DNA of 64,000 nucleotides from Chitinibacter sp. SCUT-21 (GTDB lineage Bacteria > Pseudomonadota > Gammaproteobacteria > Burkholderiales > Chitinibacteraceae). Location of the stretch: contig CP102611.1 of assembly GCA_041874755.1 (NCBI GenBank), positions 1,488,001 through 1,552,000 on the forward strand. Reading direction: 5' to 3'. Below, piece after piece: positions 12,679-22,711 of this stretch; position 1 is the first letter of the stretch; the number at the start of each line of letters is the position of its first letter. Made by a program: the position numbers and the translations under genes. The notes below the pieces were generated by a model. The model saw only the letters and a list, made by a program, of their open reading frames with translations, had not been told where the DNA came from and did not search any database.

Positions 12679-13334
12679 GCGTCGATCTCGGCCGAGGCAA
12701 TTTGCGTGCCCGACAGTTTTAAAATATCGGCCAGCGCGCCGTTGATAATACGCGGCGCGAGCTTGGCGTAGTCGATCATCAAATCAAGCATCGGGCCTTC
12801 ATAAATCATTCGGTTGCGGCGTACGACAAAACCCAATTTGGAGAGCTGGCCTAAATTGGTCGTAAAACGCATTTTGCCGCCCAGCACTTTGCCAAAATCG
12901 GCGTACAACGCGTCTTCCGAAATGCCTTGCGCGACGCCTTCGCCGTGCTCGATCGGTTTTTCGGCGCCAAATAAATCGCCCTGATCTTCATGCCCCGCTT
13001 CAACGCGCGCAATTTGACGCTCGCGCTTCGGCAAAATAATCAGCGCCCACACGACGACCAGCAAGGCGATGCCATCACGCGGCAGGCCCATATTATTCGA
13101 CAACCAGTTTTCACCTTCGCCAAACACCCACTCTTCCATATGCGGCTGCAACGCCACCGCGATATGTTCGGCGTAGGGATTTTCCAGCAACTGCAAACCA
13201 CATTCGGCTAGACGATGTTCGAGCGACTCGCGAAAGGCTTCGTCGATCAGCGCGCGGCGCGCCAGTGGGTCTTTACGAAGCACAAAACGTTGCGCCAATA
13301 AACGCGCAACTAAAATATTGAGGGCTTGATCCAT
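12675..13334 (-). CDS. MukE/MksE/JetB-like subunit (KITE-type winged-helix protein)
   Basis: 219 residues. The gene sits between the kleisin-like and SMC-like genes, where MukE/JetB is expected. The protein has two helical winged-helix-like segments: about residues 1-60, and the C-terminal half with LYADFGKVLGGKMRF. The middle segment GLPRDGIALLVVVWALIILP resembles the conserved hydrophobic core helix of MukE-type proteins. There is no enzymatic motif. It starts 6 bp after the kleisin gene's stop. The assignment rests on gene order, size and fold impression rather than a strong motif. Confidence 0.65.
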   Translation of the reverse strand: MDQALNILVARLLAQRFVLRKDPLARRALIDEAFRESLEHRLAECGLQLLENPYAEHIAVALQPHMEEWVFGEGENWLSNNMGLPRDGIALLVVVWALIILPKRERQIARVEAGHEDQGDLFGAEKPIEHGEGVAQGISEDALYADFGKVLGGKMRFTTNLGQLSKLGFVVRRNRMIYEGPMLDLMIDYAKLAPRIINGALADILKLSGTQIASAEIDA

Positions 13335-13340
13335 GTTCTA

Positions 13341-14618
13341 TCAGCCTTTTGATGAATTCAGTGGAGCGAGTCGGCCACGACTAATGCTGGCGACTTCAGG
13401 ATGATCAGGTTCGTGCAACTCGGCACTTGCTTCCAGCCGCAACGGCACTTTTACAATATCGGCGACTACACTCTTTTCCAGCGCAGCCTCGGCATCGCCC
13501 AATAACGACAGCAGCGATAAGCGATACGCCGTTTCGTTATATGTCGGCGCGATCACCGCCTCGGGCAAATCGCCACCTAAGCCGCCAGCGACGAGGCGAT
13601 TAAGATCGTCGTACAGAGATTCCGCCAGCAATAGGCGCTCGGCTTCAACTTCGCCGACCATTTGCGCGGCAGCGCCGGCGGGCATTGCACTGATGATGTT
13701 GACTGGGCGTTCGCGCTCGCAAATTTCGTATTCGGCCACGTCGAGCAAAATATCCGACACGACAAAATGCGGCTCGGGATGGAACAAAATTAAATCACGG
13801 CCAAGACTGGCGAGCTTTTCTTGCGTTTGCTGGCGCAACCAATCGGCGACGTTGGTCGTCGATAAACCAGATTGCCCCAAATGCACGCGCTGCGAAGCCA
13901 ATTCGGAAAGACGACGATGAAACACCGACGTTAAGCGCAGCATGCGCGCTTGCGCCAAGGCGATCGATTGCGCGACTTGATGGATGCGCGGATCGGTCTC
14001 TTCGTCAGTCAGCACGGTGCGGATCACATCGGTGCCTTTTTCGACCCACTGCCACACTTTTTCGAGTTTTTCGCGCGCGGCGCGGATTTGGAATTCGGAT
14101 TGCGACTCGAGCGCCGCTTCAAAATCGGCGTACAGTTCGTTCAAGCGCGCCAGCAAATTGAGCATCACTTCGTTGGAAACTTGCCCCAGCGATTGACCCG
14201 CCGCCACCTGCGACGTCAAATAACCCAATTCGGCATCGCCTTCGGCGAACTGCATCATCGTGCCCATCGCCGCCAAGGCCACGCGCCCCGCCTCGGACAT
14301 TGCGTACAGCTGCTCGTCGCTATCCCACACCAACAAGCCATTATCGCGCAAACGCTTCAAGACCGTATCGAGCTTAACCTGATTGATATAGGCAAAATGC
14401 GCCTGCAAGTCGGCCGGCGACCAGCGCGGCGCATCGGCGCGCGCGCCGATTTCGCGCAGCACGATCAGACGAACAAAAACCTCGTCTTCGCCACCGCGAA
14501 ACAAGGTAATAAAAGCGTCGATATAGGTGCGCGCGCGCAGTAATTCCGCCATTTGCGGCAATTCGTGCGGCACAAAACCGGGCTGAAAAAAATCGGAAAA
14601 TAAGTTTTCGTCTTGCAT
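13341..14618 (-). CDS. Kleisin-like subunit (MukF/MksF/JetA type)
   Basis: 425 residues. The N-terminal part (about 20-130) has a winged-helix pattern ending LKRLRDNGLLVWDSDEQLYAM, a typical recognition helix plus wing. Long amphipathic helices follow (about 150-260), including EFQIRAAREKLEKVWQWVEKG. The C-terminal part is mixed alpha/beta (about 270-425) and may be the SMC-binding winged helix. This layout and the first position in the operon match MukF/JetA. No clear Shine-Dalgarno precedes the ATG. The gene lies 118 bp after obgE, and inverted repeats occupy that gap. Confidence 0.68.
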   Translation of the reverse strand: MQDENLFSDFFQPGFVPHELPQMAELLRARTYIDAFITLFRGGEDEVFVRLIVLREIGARADAPRWSPADLQAHFAYINQVKLDTVLKRLRDNGLLVWDSDEQLYAMSEAGRVALAAMGTMMQFAEGDAELGYLTSQVAAGQSLGQVSNEVMLNLLARLNELYADFEAALESQSEFQIRAAREKLEKVWQWVEKGTDVIRTVLTDEETDPRIHQVAQSIALAQARMLRLTSVFHRRLSELASQRVHLGQSGLSTTNVADWLRQQTQEKLASLGRDLILFHPEPHFVVSDILLDVAEYEICERERPVNIISAMPAGAAAQMVGEVEAERLLLAESLYDDLNRLVAGGLGGDLPEAVIAPTYNETAYRLSLLSLLGDAEAALEKSVVADIVKVPLRLEASAELHEPDHPEVASISRGRLAPLNSSKG

Positions 14619-14650
14619 GGAGATGACAAAAATCGGGAAGCAGCAAGACT

Positions 14651-14726
14651 AAAGGCAAACAGGCGGAAAAACAATGCCTTTAGTAGGAAGTAGTACCACG
14701 AGCACACCATTGCAGCGCACTCGTGG
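14651..14726 (-). repeat. Two inverted repeats between obgE and the SMC operon
   Basis: Arms 14651-14658/14676-14683 (TAAAGGCA and complement, 17-nt loop) and arms 14696-14702/14720-14726 (CCACGAG and complement). Neither is followed by a solid T-run on the minus strand. They may be a weak obgE terminator or a leader structure for the kleisin gene. I see no convincing promoter here, so read-through from obgE is possible. Confidence 0.4.
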
Positions 14727-14736
14727 ATTAAAGCAA

Positions 14737-16156
<1,420 letters not shown>

Positions 16157-16163
<7 letters not shown>

Positions 16164-16190
16164 AAAGCCCCATCACTAGGATAGGGCTTT
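16157..16190 (-). terminator. Terminator of rplU-rpmA
   Basis: On the minus strand AAAGCCCTATC pairs with GATGGGGCTTT (arms 16180-16190 and 16164-16174, one mismatch), followed by a seven-T run. It lies 22 bp after the rpmA stop. Confidence 0.88.
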
Positions 16191-16211
16191 CAAAGCAAAC
16201 CGGAAAGAAGC

Positions 16212-16484
16212 TTAAGCTTCTTCGCCAGTGTAAGGCAATACAGTTACAGTGCGACGCTTCAGAGCGCCTTTCACTGCGAATTGTACGTAGCCATCAACTT
16301 TAGCGAACAGAGTGTGATCTTTGCCCATACCAACGTTGTCACCAGCGTGGAATTCAGTACCACGTTGACGAACAATGATAGAACCAGCAGGAATCAATTC
16401 ACCACCGTAAACTTTGATACCCAAGCGTTTGGCTTCTGAATCGCGACCGTTACGCGAACTACCACCAGCTTTCTTATGTGCCAT
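16212..16484 (-). CDS. rpmA: 50S ribosomal protein L27
   Basis: 90 residues, beginning [16 protein letters not shown], the conserved L27 N-terminus that reaches the peptidyl-transferase centre. No cleavable N-terminal extension of the Firmicutes type is present. It starts 15 bp after rplU in the same unit. Confidence 0.98.
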   Translation of the reverse strand: MAHKKAGGSSRNGRDSEAKRLGIKVYGGELIPAGSIIVRQRGTEFHAGDNVGMGKDHTLFAKVDGYVQFAVKGALKRRTVTVLPYTGEEA

Positions 16485-16499
16485 GGTTCAGCTCCTTAA

Positions 16500-16811
16500 T
16501 TACTTAACGATTTCGTCAATGCGAATTTCAGTGTAGTTCTGGCGATGGCCAGCACGACGCATGTAGTGCTTACGACGGCGCATTTTGAAAATGCGAACCT
16601 TCTCACCACGACCTTGAGAAATTACAGTTGCTTTGATGGAAGCACCGGCAACCACTGGGGCACCAATTACAACCGCATCACCGTCTGCCACCATCAATAC
16701 TTCATTCAGTACGATTTGGCTGTCGATGTCTGCAGCAATCTGTTCTACTTTAAGTTTTTCGCCGATAGCAACTTTGTACTGCTTGCCACCAGTTTTTACG
16801 ACTGCATACAT
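16500..16811 (-). CDS. rplU: 50S ribosomal protein L21
   Basis: 103 residues, [20 protein letters not shown], ending with the L21 signature region [21 protein letters not shown]. It is first in the rplU-rpmA unit, divergent from ispB, with its own promoter and a structured leader. Confidence 0.98.
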   Translation of the reverse strand: MYAVVKTGGKQYKVAIGEKLKVEQIAADIDSQIVLNEVLMVADGDAVVIGAPVVAGASIKATVISQGRGEKVRIFKMRRRKHYMRRAGHRQNYTEIRIDEIVK

Positions 16812-16837
16812 AACAAGCTCCTAAGAGTTTGACCCAA

Positions 16838-16880
16838 CGTGCCGCGGACTATTCACACCGGCACGCTCCCCAAAATTGGG
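16838..16880 (-). promoter_or_regulatory. Structured rplU leader (possible autoregulatory site)
   Basis: Two hairpins lie between the promoter and the rplU start: arms 16838-16844/16859-16865 (CGTGCCG and complement) and arms 16869-16873/16876-16880 (CCCAA and complement). L21 leaders are a known ribosomal-protein leader class in other bacteria; regulation here is inferred. Confidence 0.45.
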
Positions 16881-16888
16881 AATCGAGC

Positions 16889-16917
16889 ATAGTAAGGGCT
16901 TGTTTTAATAAAGTCAA
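16889..16917 (-). promoter_or_regulatory. Sigma-70 promoter of rplU-rpmA
   Basis: On the minus strand: -35 TTGACT (16912-16917), a 17-bp spacer, -10 TACTAT (16889-16894), about 75 bp before the rplU start. Confidence 0.8.
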
Positions 16918-17061
16918 GGACTTAAGCCCACACTTTTCGCAGCATGCGCCAGAAGTCGGGCGTAAAAGGGCAATTTCTGCTAATATCTCGCGCAATTATT
17001 TATTCATCACGCTGGTGCAGCAAAATAACGCACCAGCCACAAGCCAAAGGGTAAACCCAGC

Positions 17062-18030
17062 GTGTCGATGCAGTTTGTAAAGTCGGTCGTAGATGCCGAC
17101 ATGGCCATCATGGACAATGTCATTCGTGACCGACTCTACTCAGACGTCGTACTAGTGCGACAAGTCGCCGAGTATATTGTTGCATCCGGCGGAAAACGCC
17201 TGCGCCCAATGATTACACTACTCTCCGCGCAAGCACTAGGCTACCAAGGCACGCATCATCACGAGCTGGCTGCCGTCATTGAATTTATCCACACCGCCAC
17301 ACTTTTGCACGATGACGTAGTGGATGAATCTAGCCTGCGCCGTGGCCGTGACACCGCCAATGCACTGTTTGGCAATGCCGCCAGCGTACTGGTCGGCGAC
17401 TTTTTGTACAGCCGCGCCTTTCAAATGATGGTCAATTGCGGCTCGATGCGCATTATGGAAGTGCTGTCTGACGCCACCAACGTCATCGCCGAAGGCGAAG
17501 TTTTGCAACTGATGAATATCGGCAACATCGACATCGACGAAGCCGACTACCTGAAAGTCATTCGCTACAAAACAGCCAAACTATTTGAAGCCGCCTCACG
17601 CCTTGGTGCAATCCTCGCAGCAAGCAACACGGACATTGAAGATGCCATGGCGCGTTATGGCATGCACCTAGGCACCGCATTCCAGATTATCGACGACGTT
17701 CTCGATTACAGCGGCAAGCAAGAAGAAATCGGCAAATCACTCGGTGATGACCTTGCCGAAGGCAAGCCAACGCTGCCGCTGATTTATGTAATGCGCCACG
17801 GCGCAGCCGACGCAGCGGCCACTGTGAAAGACGCACTTGAACACGCCAAACGCGAAAATTTCGATGCCGTTTTGGCGGCAGTACAGCAATCTGGCGCACT
17901 CGAATACGCCCGCCAAGTCGCACAAAAAGAAGCACAACTGGCCATTGATTGCCTTGAACACCTCGCTGACAACCCCCACACCCAAGCATTAAAAGCACTG
18001 GCGACACTCGCCATCAACCGCAACAGCTAA
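17062..18030 (+). CDS. ispB: Octaprenyl (all-trans polyprenyl) diphosphate synthase
   Basis: Builds the ubiquinone side chain by successive condensation of isopentenyl diphosphate. The first Asp-rich motif DDVVD is at about 84-88 and the second DDVLD at about 211-215. The GGKRLRPM substrate-binding segment is at about 43-50. 322 residues, the family's usual length. The start is GTG at 17062 with AAAGGG about 10 nt upstream; an in-frame ATG two codons later is the alternative. It diverges from rplU, the classic proteobacterial arrangement. Confidence 0.95.
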   Translation: MSMQFVKSVVDADMAIMDNVIRDRLYSDVVLVRQVAEYIVASGGKRLRPMITLLSAQALGYQGTHHHELAAVIEFIHTATLLHDDVVDESSLRRGRDTANALFGNAASVLVGDFLYSRAFQMMVNCGSMRIMEVLSDATNVIAEGEVLQLMNIGNIDIDEADYLKVIRYKTAKLFEAASRLGAILAASNTDIEDAMARYGMHLGTAFQIIDDVLDYSGKQEEIGKSLGDDLAEGKPTLPLIYVMRHGAADAAATVKDALEHAKRENFDAVLAAVQQSGALEYARQVAQKEAQLAIDCLEHLADNPHTQALKALATLAINRNS

Positions 18031-18052
18031 AAAGCCCTAGATTGCAAACATA

Positions 18053-18084
18053 AAAAAACCGACTTCATTCGAAGTCGGTTTTTT
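18053..18084. terminator. Bidirectional terminator between ispB and rplS
   Basis: A 14-bp perfect stem (AAAAAACCGACTTC and complement) with a 4-nt loop between convergent ispB and rplS. It has T-runs on both strands. Confidence 0.93.
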
Positions 18085-18103
18085 CTTTGGCAAACCCCAG
18101 CAA

Positions 18104-18478
18104 TTAAGCTGCAGTTGCTTTGCGCGCTGGCAATTTTTCCTTGATACGTGCAGATTTGCCTGAACGATCACGGAGGTAGTACAGTTTAGCGCGACGAACA
18201 TCACCACGGCGTTTAACTTCAACAGAAGCCACCAGTGGAGAGTAAGTTTGGAAAGTACGCTCAACGCCAGTACCAGAAGAAATCTTGCGAACGATGAAGT
18301 TGCTGTTCAGACCACGGTTACGCTTAGCGATCACTACGCCTTCGTAAGCCTGCAGACGTTCACGGTTACCCTCTTTTACTTTTACTGAAACGACAACAGT
18401 GTCGCCAGGTGCAAATTCAGGGATAGTTTTACCCAGACGGGCGATTTCTTCTTGCTCGAGTTGTTGAATCAAGTTCAT
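18104..18478 (-). CDS. rplS: 50S ribosomal protein L19
   Basis: 124 residues from ATG 18478, [20 protein letters not shown], with the L19 core [26 protein letters not shown] lies 7 nt upstream of this ATG, so the longer in-frame extension is rejected. It is last in rpsP-rimM-trmD-rplS. Confidence 0.97.
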   Translation of the reverse strand: MNLIQQLEQEEIARLGKTIPEFAPGDTVVVSVKVKEGNRERLQAYEGVVIAKRNRGLNSNFIVRKISSGTGVERTFQTYSPLVASVEVKRRGDVRRAKLYYLRDRSGKSARIKEKLPARKATAA

Positions 18479-18541
18479 TTTAATACTCCATATGAGGCCT
18501 GTACCTTCTGCCATCACCCTAAAGCAACGGTATTGCCAAGC

Positions 18542-19330
18542 TTAGTCCGGCAATTGCTCGGACTTAAATTCAGCCAGAAGACGAGTCTCTTCTTTAGATA
18601 ACTGCCGCTTTTCCAGCAAATCAGGCCGGCGCAACCAAGTACGACCGAGCGACTGCTTTAAACGCCAGCGCCTTATAGCGGCATGGTTGCCTGACATCAA
18701 GACATCAGGCACAGCCATATCGCGATAAACTTCGGGACGGGTGTAATGCGGGCAATCCAGCAACCCATCCACAAATGAATCTTCCACCGCACTTGCCGCC
18801 GTATTTAATACACCCGGCAACAAACGGGACACGGCATCAATGACGATCATTGCGGGCAATTCGCCACCCGACAACACATAATCACCCACCGAGATTTCTT
18901 CATCGACGTGCGAAGCAATAATTCGCTCATCAACCCCCTCATAACGCCCACACAACAAAACAAGTGATTGCTTTTCAGCCAACTCTTGCACTTTTTGATG
19001 CGTTAACGGCGCACCCTGAGGGGACATATACACCGTATATGGCTGCAAGCCACGAGCAATTTGGCGTTGCTTGCTATACCCAAGTGCAGCATCCAGCGGA
19101 GCAGGTAACATCACCATCCCAGGACCACCACCGAACGGCCTATCATCGACGCGATGATAATTGTCCTGCGTAAAATCCCGCGGATTACATGTTTCGACCT
19201 CGATTAAGCCCAACTCCACCGCACGACGCGTGACGCCATGCGCGGTAATTGCCGCAAACATCTCGGGAAACAGCGTTACCACATCAAACTGCATGCCACT
19301 TTTGGATTCATGGCTTTTGGGTTCAGACAT
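18542..19330 (-). CDS. trmD: tRNA (guanine-N1)-methyltransferase TrmD
   Basis: Makes m1G37 in tRNAs reading CNN/CGG codons, which prevents +1 frameshifting. It is a SPOUT-fold enzyme. The trefoil-knot segment shows [13 protein letters not shown] and the [17 protein letters not shown] loop, and [12 protein letters not shown] lies near the N-terminus. The ORF gives 262 residues from ATG 19330. An in-frame ATG 12 codons later ([13 protein letters not shown]) matches the usual N-terminus and may be the true start. It lies 13 bp after rimM. Confidence 0.96.
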   Translation of the reverse strand: MSEPKSHESKSGMQFDVVTLFPEMFAAITAHGVTRRAVELGLIEVETCNPRDFTQDNYHRVDDRPFGGGPGMVMLPAPLDAALGYSKQRQIARGLQPYTVYMSPQGAPLTHQKVQELAEKQSLVLLCGRYEGVDERIIASHVDEEISVGDYVLSGGELPAMIVIDAVSRLLPGVLNTAASAVEDSFVDGLLDCPHYTRPEVYRDMAVPDVLMSGNHAAIRRWRLKQSLGRTWLRRPDLLEKRQLSKEETRLLAEFKSEQLPD

Positions 19331-19343
19331 TAAATCGTCCGGA

Positions 19344-19892
19344 TTAAAAATCCAGCCCCCAATCCACTCGCATTACACGAGTTTCAAGATTCACATCCAA
19401 TACCACATGCCCCACGAAAGGCACCAAACGCTCTACGTCACCATCTTTAACAACAATCACGTCGTTAGCGCCGGTTTCGAACAGCTTTTCAATTACACCA
19501 AGGCGTTCGCCTTGCGAATTAAGCACTTCCAAGCCAATCAAATCAGCCCAGTAGTATTCATCCTCTTCCAACTCCGGCATTTCACTGCGCGGCACAGCGA
19601 TCTCACAACCCTTTAAAGAAAAGGCCACATCTCGATCATTGACACCCTGCAATTTTGCCCCGAGCTTTTTAGGCTGAACGTGCGCATCCGCAACCTGATA
19701 CGATTTCCACTGGCCATTTTTACCCAACCACCATGTTTTGTAGTCAAGCAGGCTATCAGCGTACTGCGTATCAGCGATCAAACTAACCCAACCCTGAATG
19801 CCAAAAGCCCCGCTAATGTAGCCCATCACCACCAGATCATCTGGCACGACATTCTGAGCATCCACCGACGAGGCTTTAAGATTTTTCACCAC
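19344..19892 (-). CDS. rimM: Ribosome maturation factor RimM
   Basis: Binds S19 and helps 30S head assembly. 182 residues, equal to E. coli RimM. The N-terminal beta-barrel segment [13 protein letters not shown] is followed by a PRC-barrel domain with [14 protein letters not shown]. The start is GTG at 19892, only 7 bp after the rpsP stop, with a weak ribosome-binding site, so it is probably translationally coupled. Confidence 0.96.
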   Translation of the reverse strand: MVKNLKASSVDAQNVVPDDLVVMGYISGAFGIQGWVSLIADTQYADSLLDYKTWWLGKNGQWKSYQVADAHVQPKKLGAKLQGVNDRDVAFSLKGCEIAVPRSEMPELEEDEYYWADLIGLEVLNSQGERLGVIEKLFETGANDVIVVKDGDVERLVPFVGHVVLDVNLETRVMRVDWGLDF

Positions 19893-19899
19893 GGAAAAA

Positions 19900-20145
19900 T
19901 TAGGCCGCTTTTTGCTGCTTGATCAAACGAGCTACGGTATCAGAAGGCTGAGCGCCAACACCCAACCAGTAGTTCAGACGATCAGCAACGAAGCGCAATT
20001 CTTCAGCAGCGCCAGAAGCTTGTGGATTGTAGAAGCCAACGCGCTCGATGAAACGACCATCGCGGCGGTTGCGAGAATCAGTCACTACAACGTTGTAGAA
20101 CGGGCGATCTTTTGAGCCACCGCGAGCAAGACGAATCACGACCAT
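19900..20145 (-). CDS. rpsP: 30S ribosomal protein S16
   Basis: 81 residues from ATG 20145, [20 protein letters not shown], the conserved S16 start. The longer upstream extension is hydrophobic and not S16-like. It is first in the rpsP-rimM-trmD-rplS operon. Confidence 0.97.
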   Translation of the reverse strand: MVVIRLARGGSKDRPFYNVVVTDSRNRRDGRFIERVGFYNPQASGAAEELRFVADRLNYWLGVGAQPSDTVARLIKQQKAA

Positions 20146-20183
20146 AATAAAACCCAATATTGGTAAATAAAAATAAGCTCGCA

Positions 20184-20212
20184 ATCATGCCAGAATTTAG
20201 CAGCGACTGCAA
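20184..20212 (-). promoter_or_regulatory. Promoter of the rpsP operon
   Basis: On the minus strand: -35 TTGCAG (20207-20212), a 17-bp spacer, -10 CATGAT (20184-20189), about 40 bp before rpsP and just after the ffh stop. Confidence 0.65.
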
Positions 20213-20244
20213 GACCATATCCAAATACACCGTACAAACGGCGA

Positions 20245-21588
20245 TTACATCCCCGGCATTAAGCCCTTGAGGCCACGCATCATTTTCATCATACCACCAC
20301 CCGAGAACTGCTTCATCATCTTCTGCGTCTGCTCAAACTGCTTCAACAGTCGATTCACTTCCTGCACCGTCACCCCCGCACCTGCAGCAATCCGGCGTTT
20401 ACGGCTAGCCTTGAGCAACTCCGGCTTGCGGCGCTCTAGCGGCGTCATTGAGTTAATAATCCCCTCGATGCGCGTGACCGCCTTATCAGTTACCTGACTA
20501 TCAGCCATTGCACTCAACTGCCCCGGCAATTTATCCATCAAGGCAGCCATACCACCCATTTTTTTCATTTGCTGAATTTGGGTTTTAAAATCTTCAAGAT
20601 CGAAGCCTTTGCCAGACTTCATCTTCTTCATCATTTTCAGCGCTTCAGCTTCATCGACGGTATTTTGCACGTCTTCAATCAAAGACAGCACATCACCCAT
20701 ACCAAGCACGCGACTGGCCATCCGGTCAGGATGGAATGGCTCAAGCCCTGTTAGCTTTTCACCAGTACCCAAGAATTTAATCGGCTTACCCGTTACATGA
20801 CGCACCGAGAGCGCAGCACCACCACGAGAGTCGCCATCCATCTTGGTCAACACCACACCAGTCAATGGCAGCGCCTCATTAAATGCCTGCGCAGTATTCA
20901 CCGCGTCTTGACCCTGCATCGCATCAACAACAAACAGCGTTTCAACTGGCTTGACCGAAGCATGAAGCGCCTTAATTTCCTGCATCATCGCTTCGTCAAT
21001 TGCCAAGCGACCGGCCGTATCGACGATCAATACATCAAAGAAATGCCTTTTTGCGTAATCAATGGCTGCATTCGCAATATCAACTGGTTTTTGTGACACA
21101 TCGGATGGGAACCACTCCACCTGCAGCTGGCCCGCCAAAGTTTTCAACTGCTCAATCGCCGCGGGGCGATAAACGTCAGTAGAAACCAGCAATACTTTTT
21201 TCTTTTGCGTTTCTTTAAGTAACTTGGCCAACTTACCCGAGGTCGTCGTTTTACCCGCACCTTGCAAACCCGCCATCAACACCACAGCAGGCGGCTGAGC
21301 GGCCAAATTAAGCGCATCATTTTGCGCGCCCATCAACTTGGTTAGCTCTTCATACACCACGCCAATCACGGCCTGACCAGGCGTCAAGCTACCAACAACC
21401 TCTTTCCCTTCCGCACGCACCTTCACATCAGCAATAAACTGCTTCACCGCCGGCAGCGCCACATCCGCCTCAAGCAAAGCCATGCGCACTTCACGCAACG
21501 CGTCTTTAATATTGTCTTCGGTCAGACGCGAGTGGCCTCGTAATGTTTTTACTACGCCACCTAAGCGGCCAGACAAGTTTTCAAACAT
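20245..21588 (-). CDS. ffh: Signal recognition particle protein Ffh
   Basis: The SRP54 GTPase, which targets nascent membrane proteins to FtsY/SecYEG with 4.5S RNA. 447 residues: N domain (about 1-90), G domain with GLQGAGKT (107-114) and a DTAGR motif near 190, and a Met-rich M domain after about 330. The M domain ends in MMKMMRGLKGLMPGM. An AAGGA ribosome-binding site precedes the ATG. It diverges from the ypjD-like gene, a conserved proteobacterial pairing. Confidence 0.98.
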   Translation of the reverse strand: MFENLSGRLGGVVKTLRGHSRLTEDNIKDALREVRMALLEADVALPAVKQFIADVKVRAEGKEVVGSLTPGQAVIGVVYEELTKLMGAQNDALNLAAQPPAVVLMAGLQGAGKTTTSGKLAKLLKETQKKKVLLVSTDVYRPAAIEQLKTLAGQLQVEWFPSDVSQKPVDIANAAIDYAKRHFFDVLIVDTAGRLAIDEAMMQEIKALHASVKPVETLFVVDAMQGQDAVNTAQAFNEALPLTGVVLTKMDGDSRGGAALSVRHVTGKPIKFLGTGEKLTGLEPFHPDRMASRVLGMGDVLSLIEDVQNTVDEAEALKMMKKMKSGKGFDLEDFKTQIQQMKKMGGMAALMDKLPGQLSAMADSQVTDKAVTRIEGIINSMTPLERRKPELLKASRKRRIAAGAGVTVQEVNRLLKQFEQTQKMMKQFSGGGMMKMMRGLKGLMPGM

Positions 21589-21669
21589 GCAACGTTTCCT
21601 TGATCGACAGATGCCGTAGCGGCACCCACTCTGTTAGACTTAATTACTTTCCATTTTACCCTAAATGCC

Positions 21670-22476
21670 GTGCTGACTTTGCTTGGGCCTCTTTCTTTAT
21701 TTATTTATCTACTGCTAGGTTGGCATTTTTGCCAAACTCGCCTCGCAGGCAAACGCGCGCTTCACCCTTTAATCGCCAACTTGCTACTCGCATTGGCCAT
21801 CGCCATGCACGGCTCGATCGTTGCTAGTACAGCCCTACAGACTCCGACATTTTTTGGCGCTGCCGAAGCATTATCACTAACCGCCTGGCTGGCAATAGCC
21901 ATCTATTGCTTCAGTAAAATACGTTGGAACCTGACTGGACTAGAACCACCACTTTTTGCATTCGTTTCTGCCTTTATGGCGCTATCACTCTTACTACCAC
22001 AAGGGCACAGCATTACTTACGTGCAATCCACCCTTTCCCGATTGCATTTTATTTTTGCCATGCTAGCTCAGAGTTTATTATTCATTGCTGCAGGCCTCGC
22101 CATTTTAATGCGCATTACCGACAGCACCTTACATCACCACGCCCGCAAACTACTCAGCCAAAACCTACCACCACTTTTAACCCTCGAGAAGCTTTTATTT
22201 AGCACGATATCCGTTGGATTCGCCCTACTCACCCTCACACTGATCGCCGGCGGAGTATTTAACCAACAAAGCTATGGCACAGTATTTACTGTGTCACACA
22301 AAACAGTATTCGGACTACTATCGTGGATACTTTTTGGCTCCCTTTTGTTGGGTCGCTGGCTTTCAGGGTGGCGGGGGCGTTTAGTAGCCAACTGGACCCT
22401 TGCGGCATTCTCCGTTTTATTCCTGGGGTACATTGGAACACGTATAGTGCTAGAGACCATATTAGCAAAGGGCTAG
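21670..22476 (+). CDS. ypjD: Inner-membrane protein of the CcsA/CcmC family (YpjD type)
   Basis: 268 residues with eight or so predicted membrane segments, beginning LTLLGPLSLFIYLLLGW, and with conserved His residues such as RLHFIFAML and SHKTVFGLLSW. The last segments, GRLVANWTLAAFSVLFLGY, are characteristic of the cytochrome c assembly (CcsA/HemX/YpjD) family. YpjD itself has no firm haem-delivery role; in some bacteria it is linked to divalent-metal export. The GTG start is uncertain because no Shine-Dalgarno is visible. The 235 bp that follow hold no gene. Confidence 0.8.
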   Translation: MLTLLGPLSLFIYLLLGWHFCQTRLAGKRALHPLIANLLLALAIAMHGSIVASTALQTPTFFGAAEALSLTAWLAIAIYCFSKIRWNLTGLEPPLFAFVSAFMALSLLLPQGHSITYVQSTLSRLHFIFAMLAQSLLFIAAGLAILMRITDSTLHHHARKLLSQNLPPLLTLEKLLFSTISVGFALLTLTLIAGGVFNQQSYGTVFTVSHKTVFGLLSWILFGSLLLGRWLSGWRGRLVANWTLAAFSVLFLGYIGTRIVLETILAKG

Positions 22477-22711
22477 CAAGACATACCCACCAACCCCCTA
22501 CTAAAACTCAACCCACAGCGACAATATTAGCAAGTACTAACAATTAAGTGCGTTGCGCAACACTCAGGCGGCAAAATGATCTGGGATACCGCGCTTTCGA
22601 TTTTCATCTGCTAGACTAGAGTAGATATTAAATTGATATAACGCCGCTCATAGACCAAAAATTCAAGGCGTTTCATACTATCAATGATCCCACTGGAGTG
22701 ATTTTTTTGTT

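Noticed and set aside
13950..14543. 197-residue plus-strand frame opposite the kleisin-like gene
   Set aside because: Arg/His/Gln-rich translation typical of antisense to Ala/Glu-rich coding sequence; no ribosome-binding site or family features.
22552..22561. GTTGCGCAAC palindrome upstream of pilB
   Set aside because: Only 10 bp, single copy, and no neighbouring regulator or second half-site; too little to call an operator.
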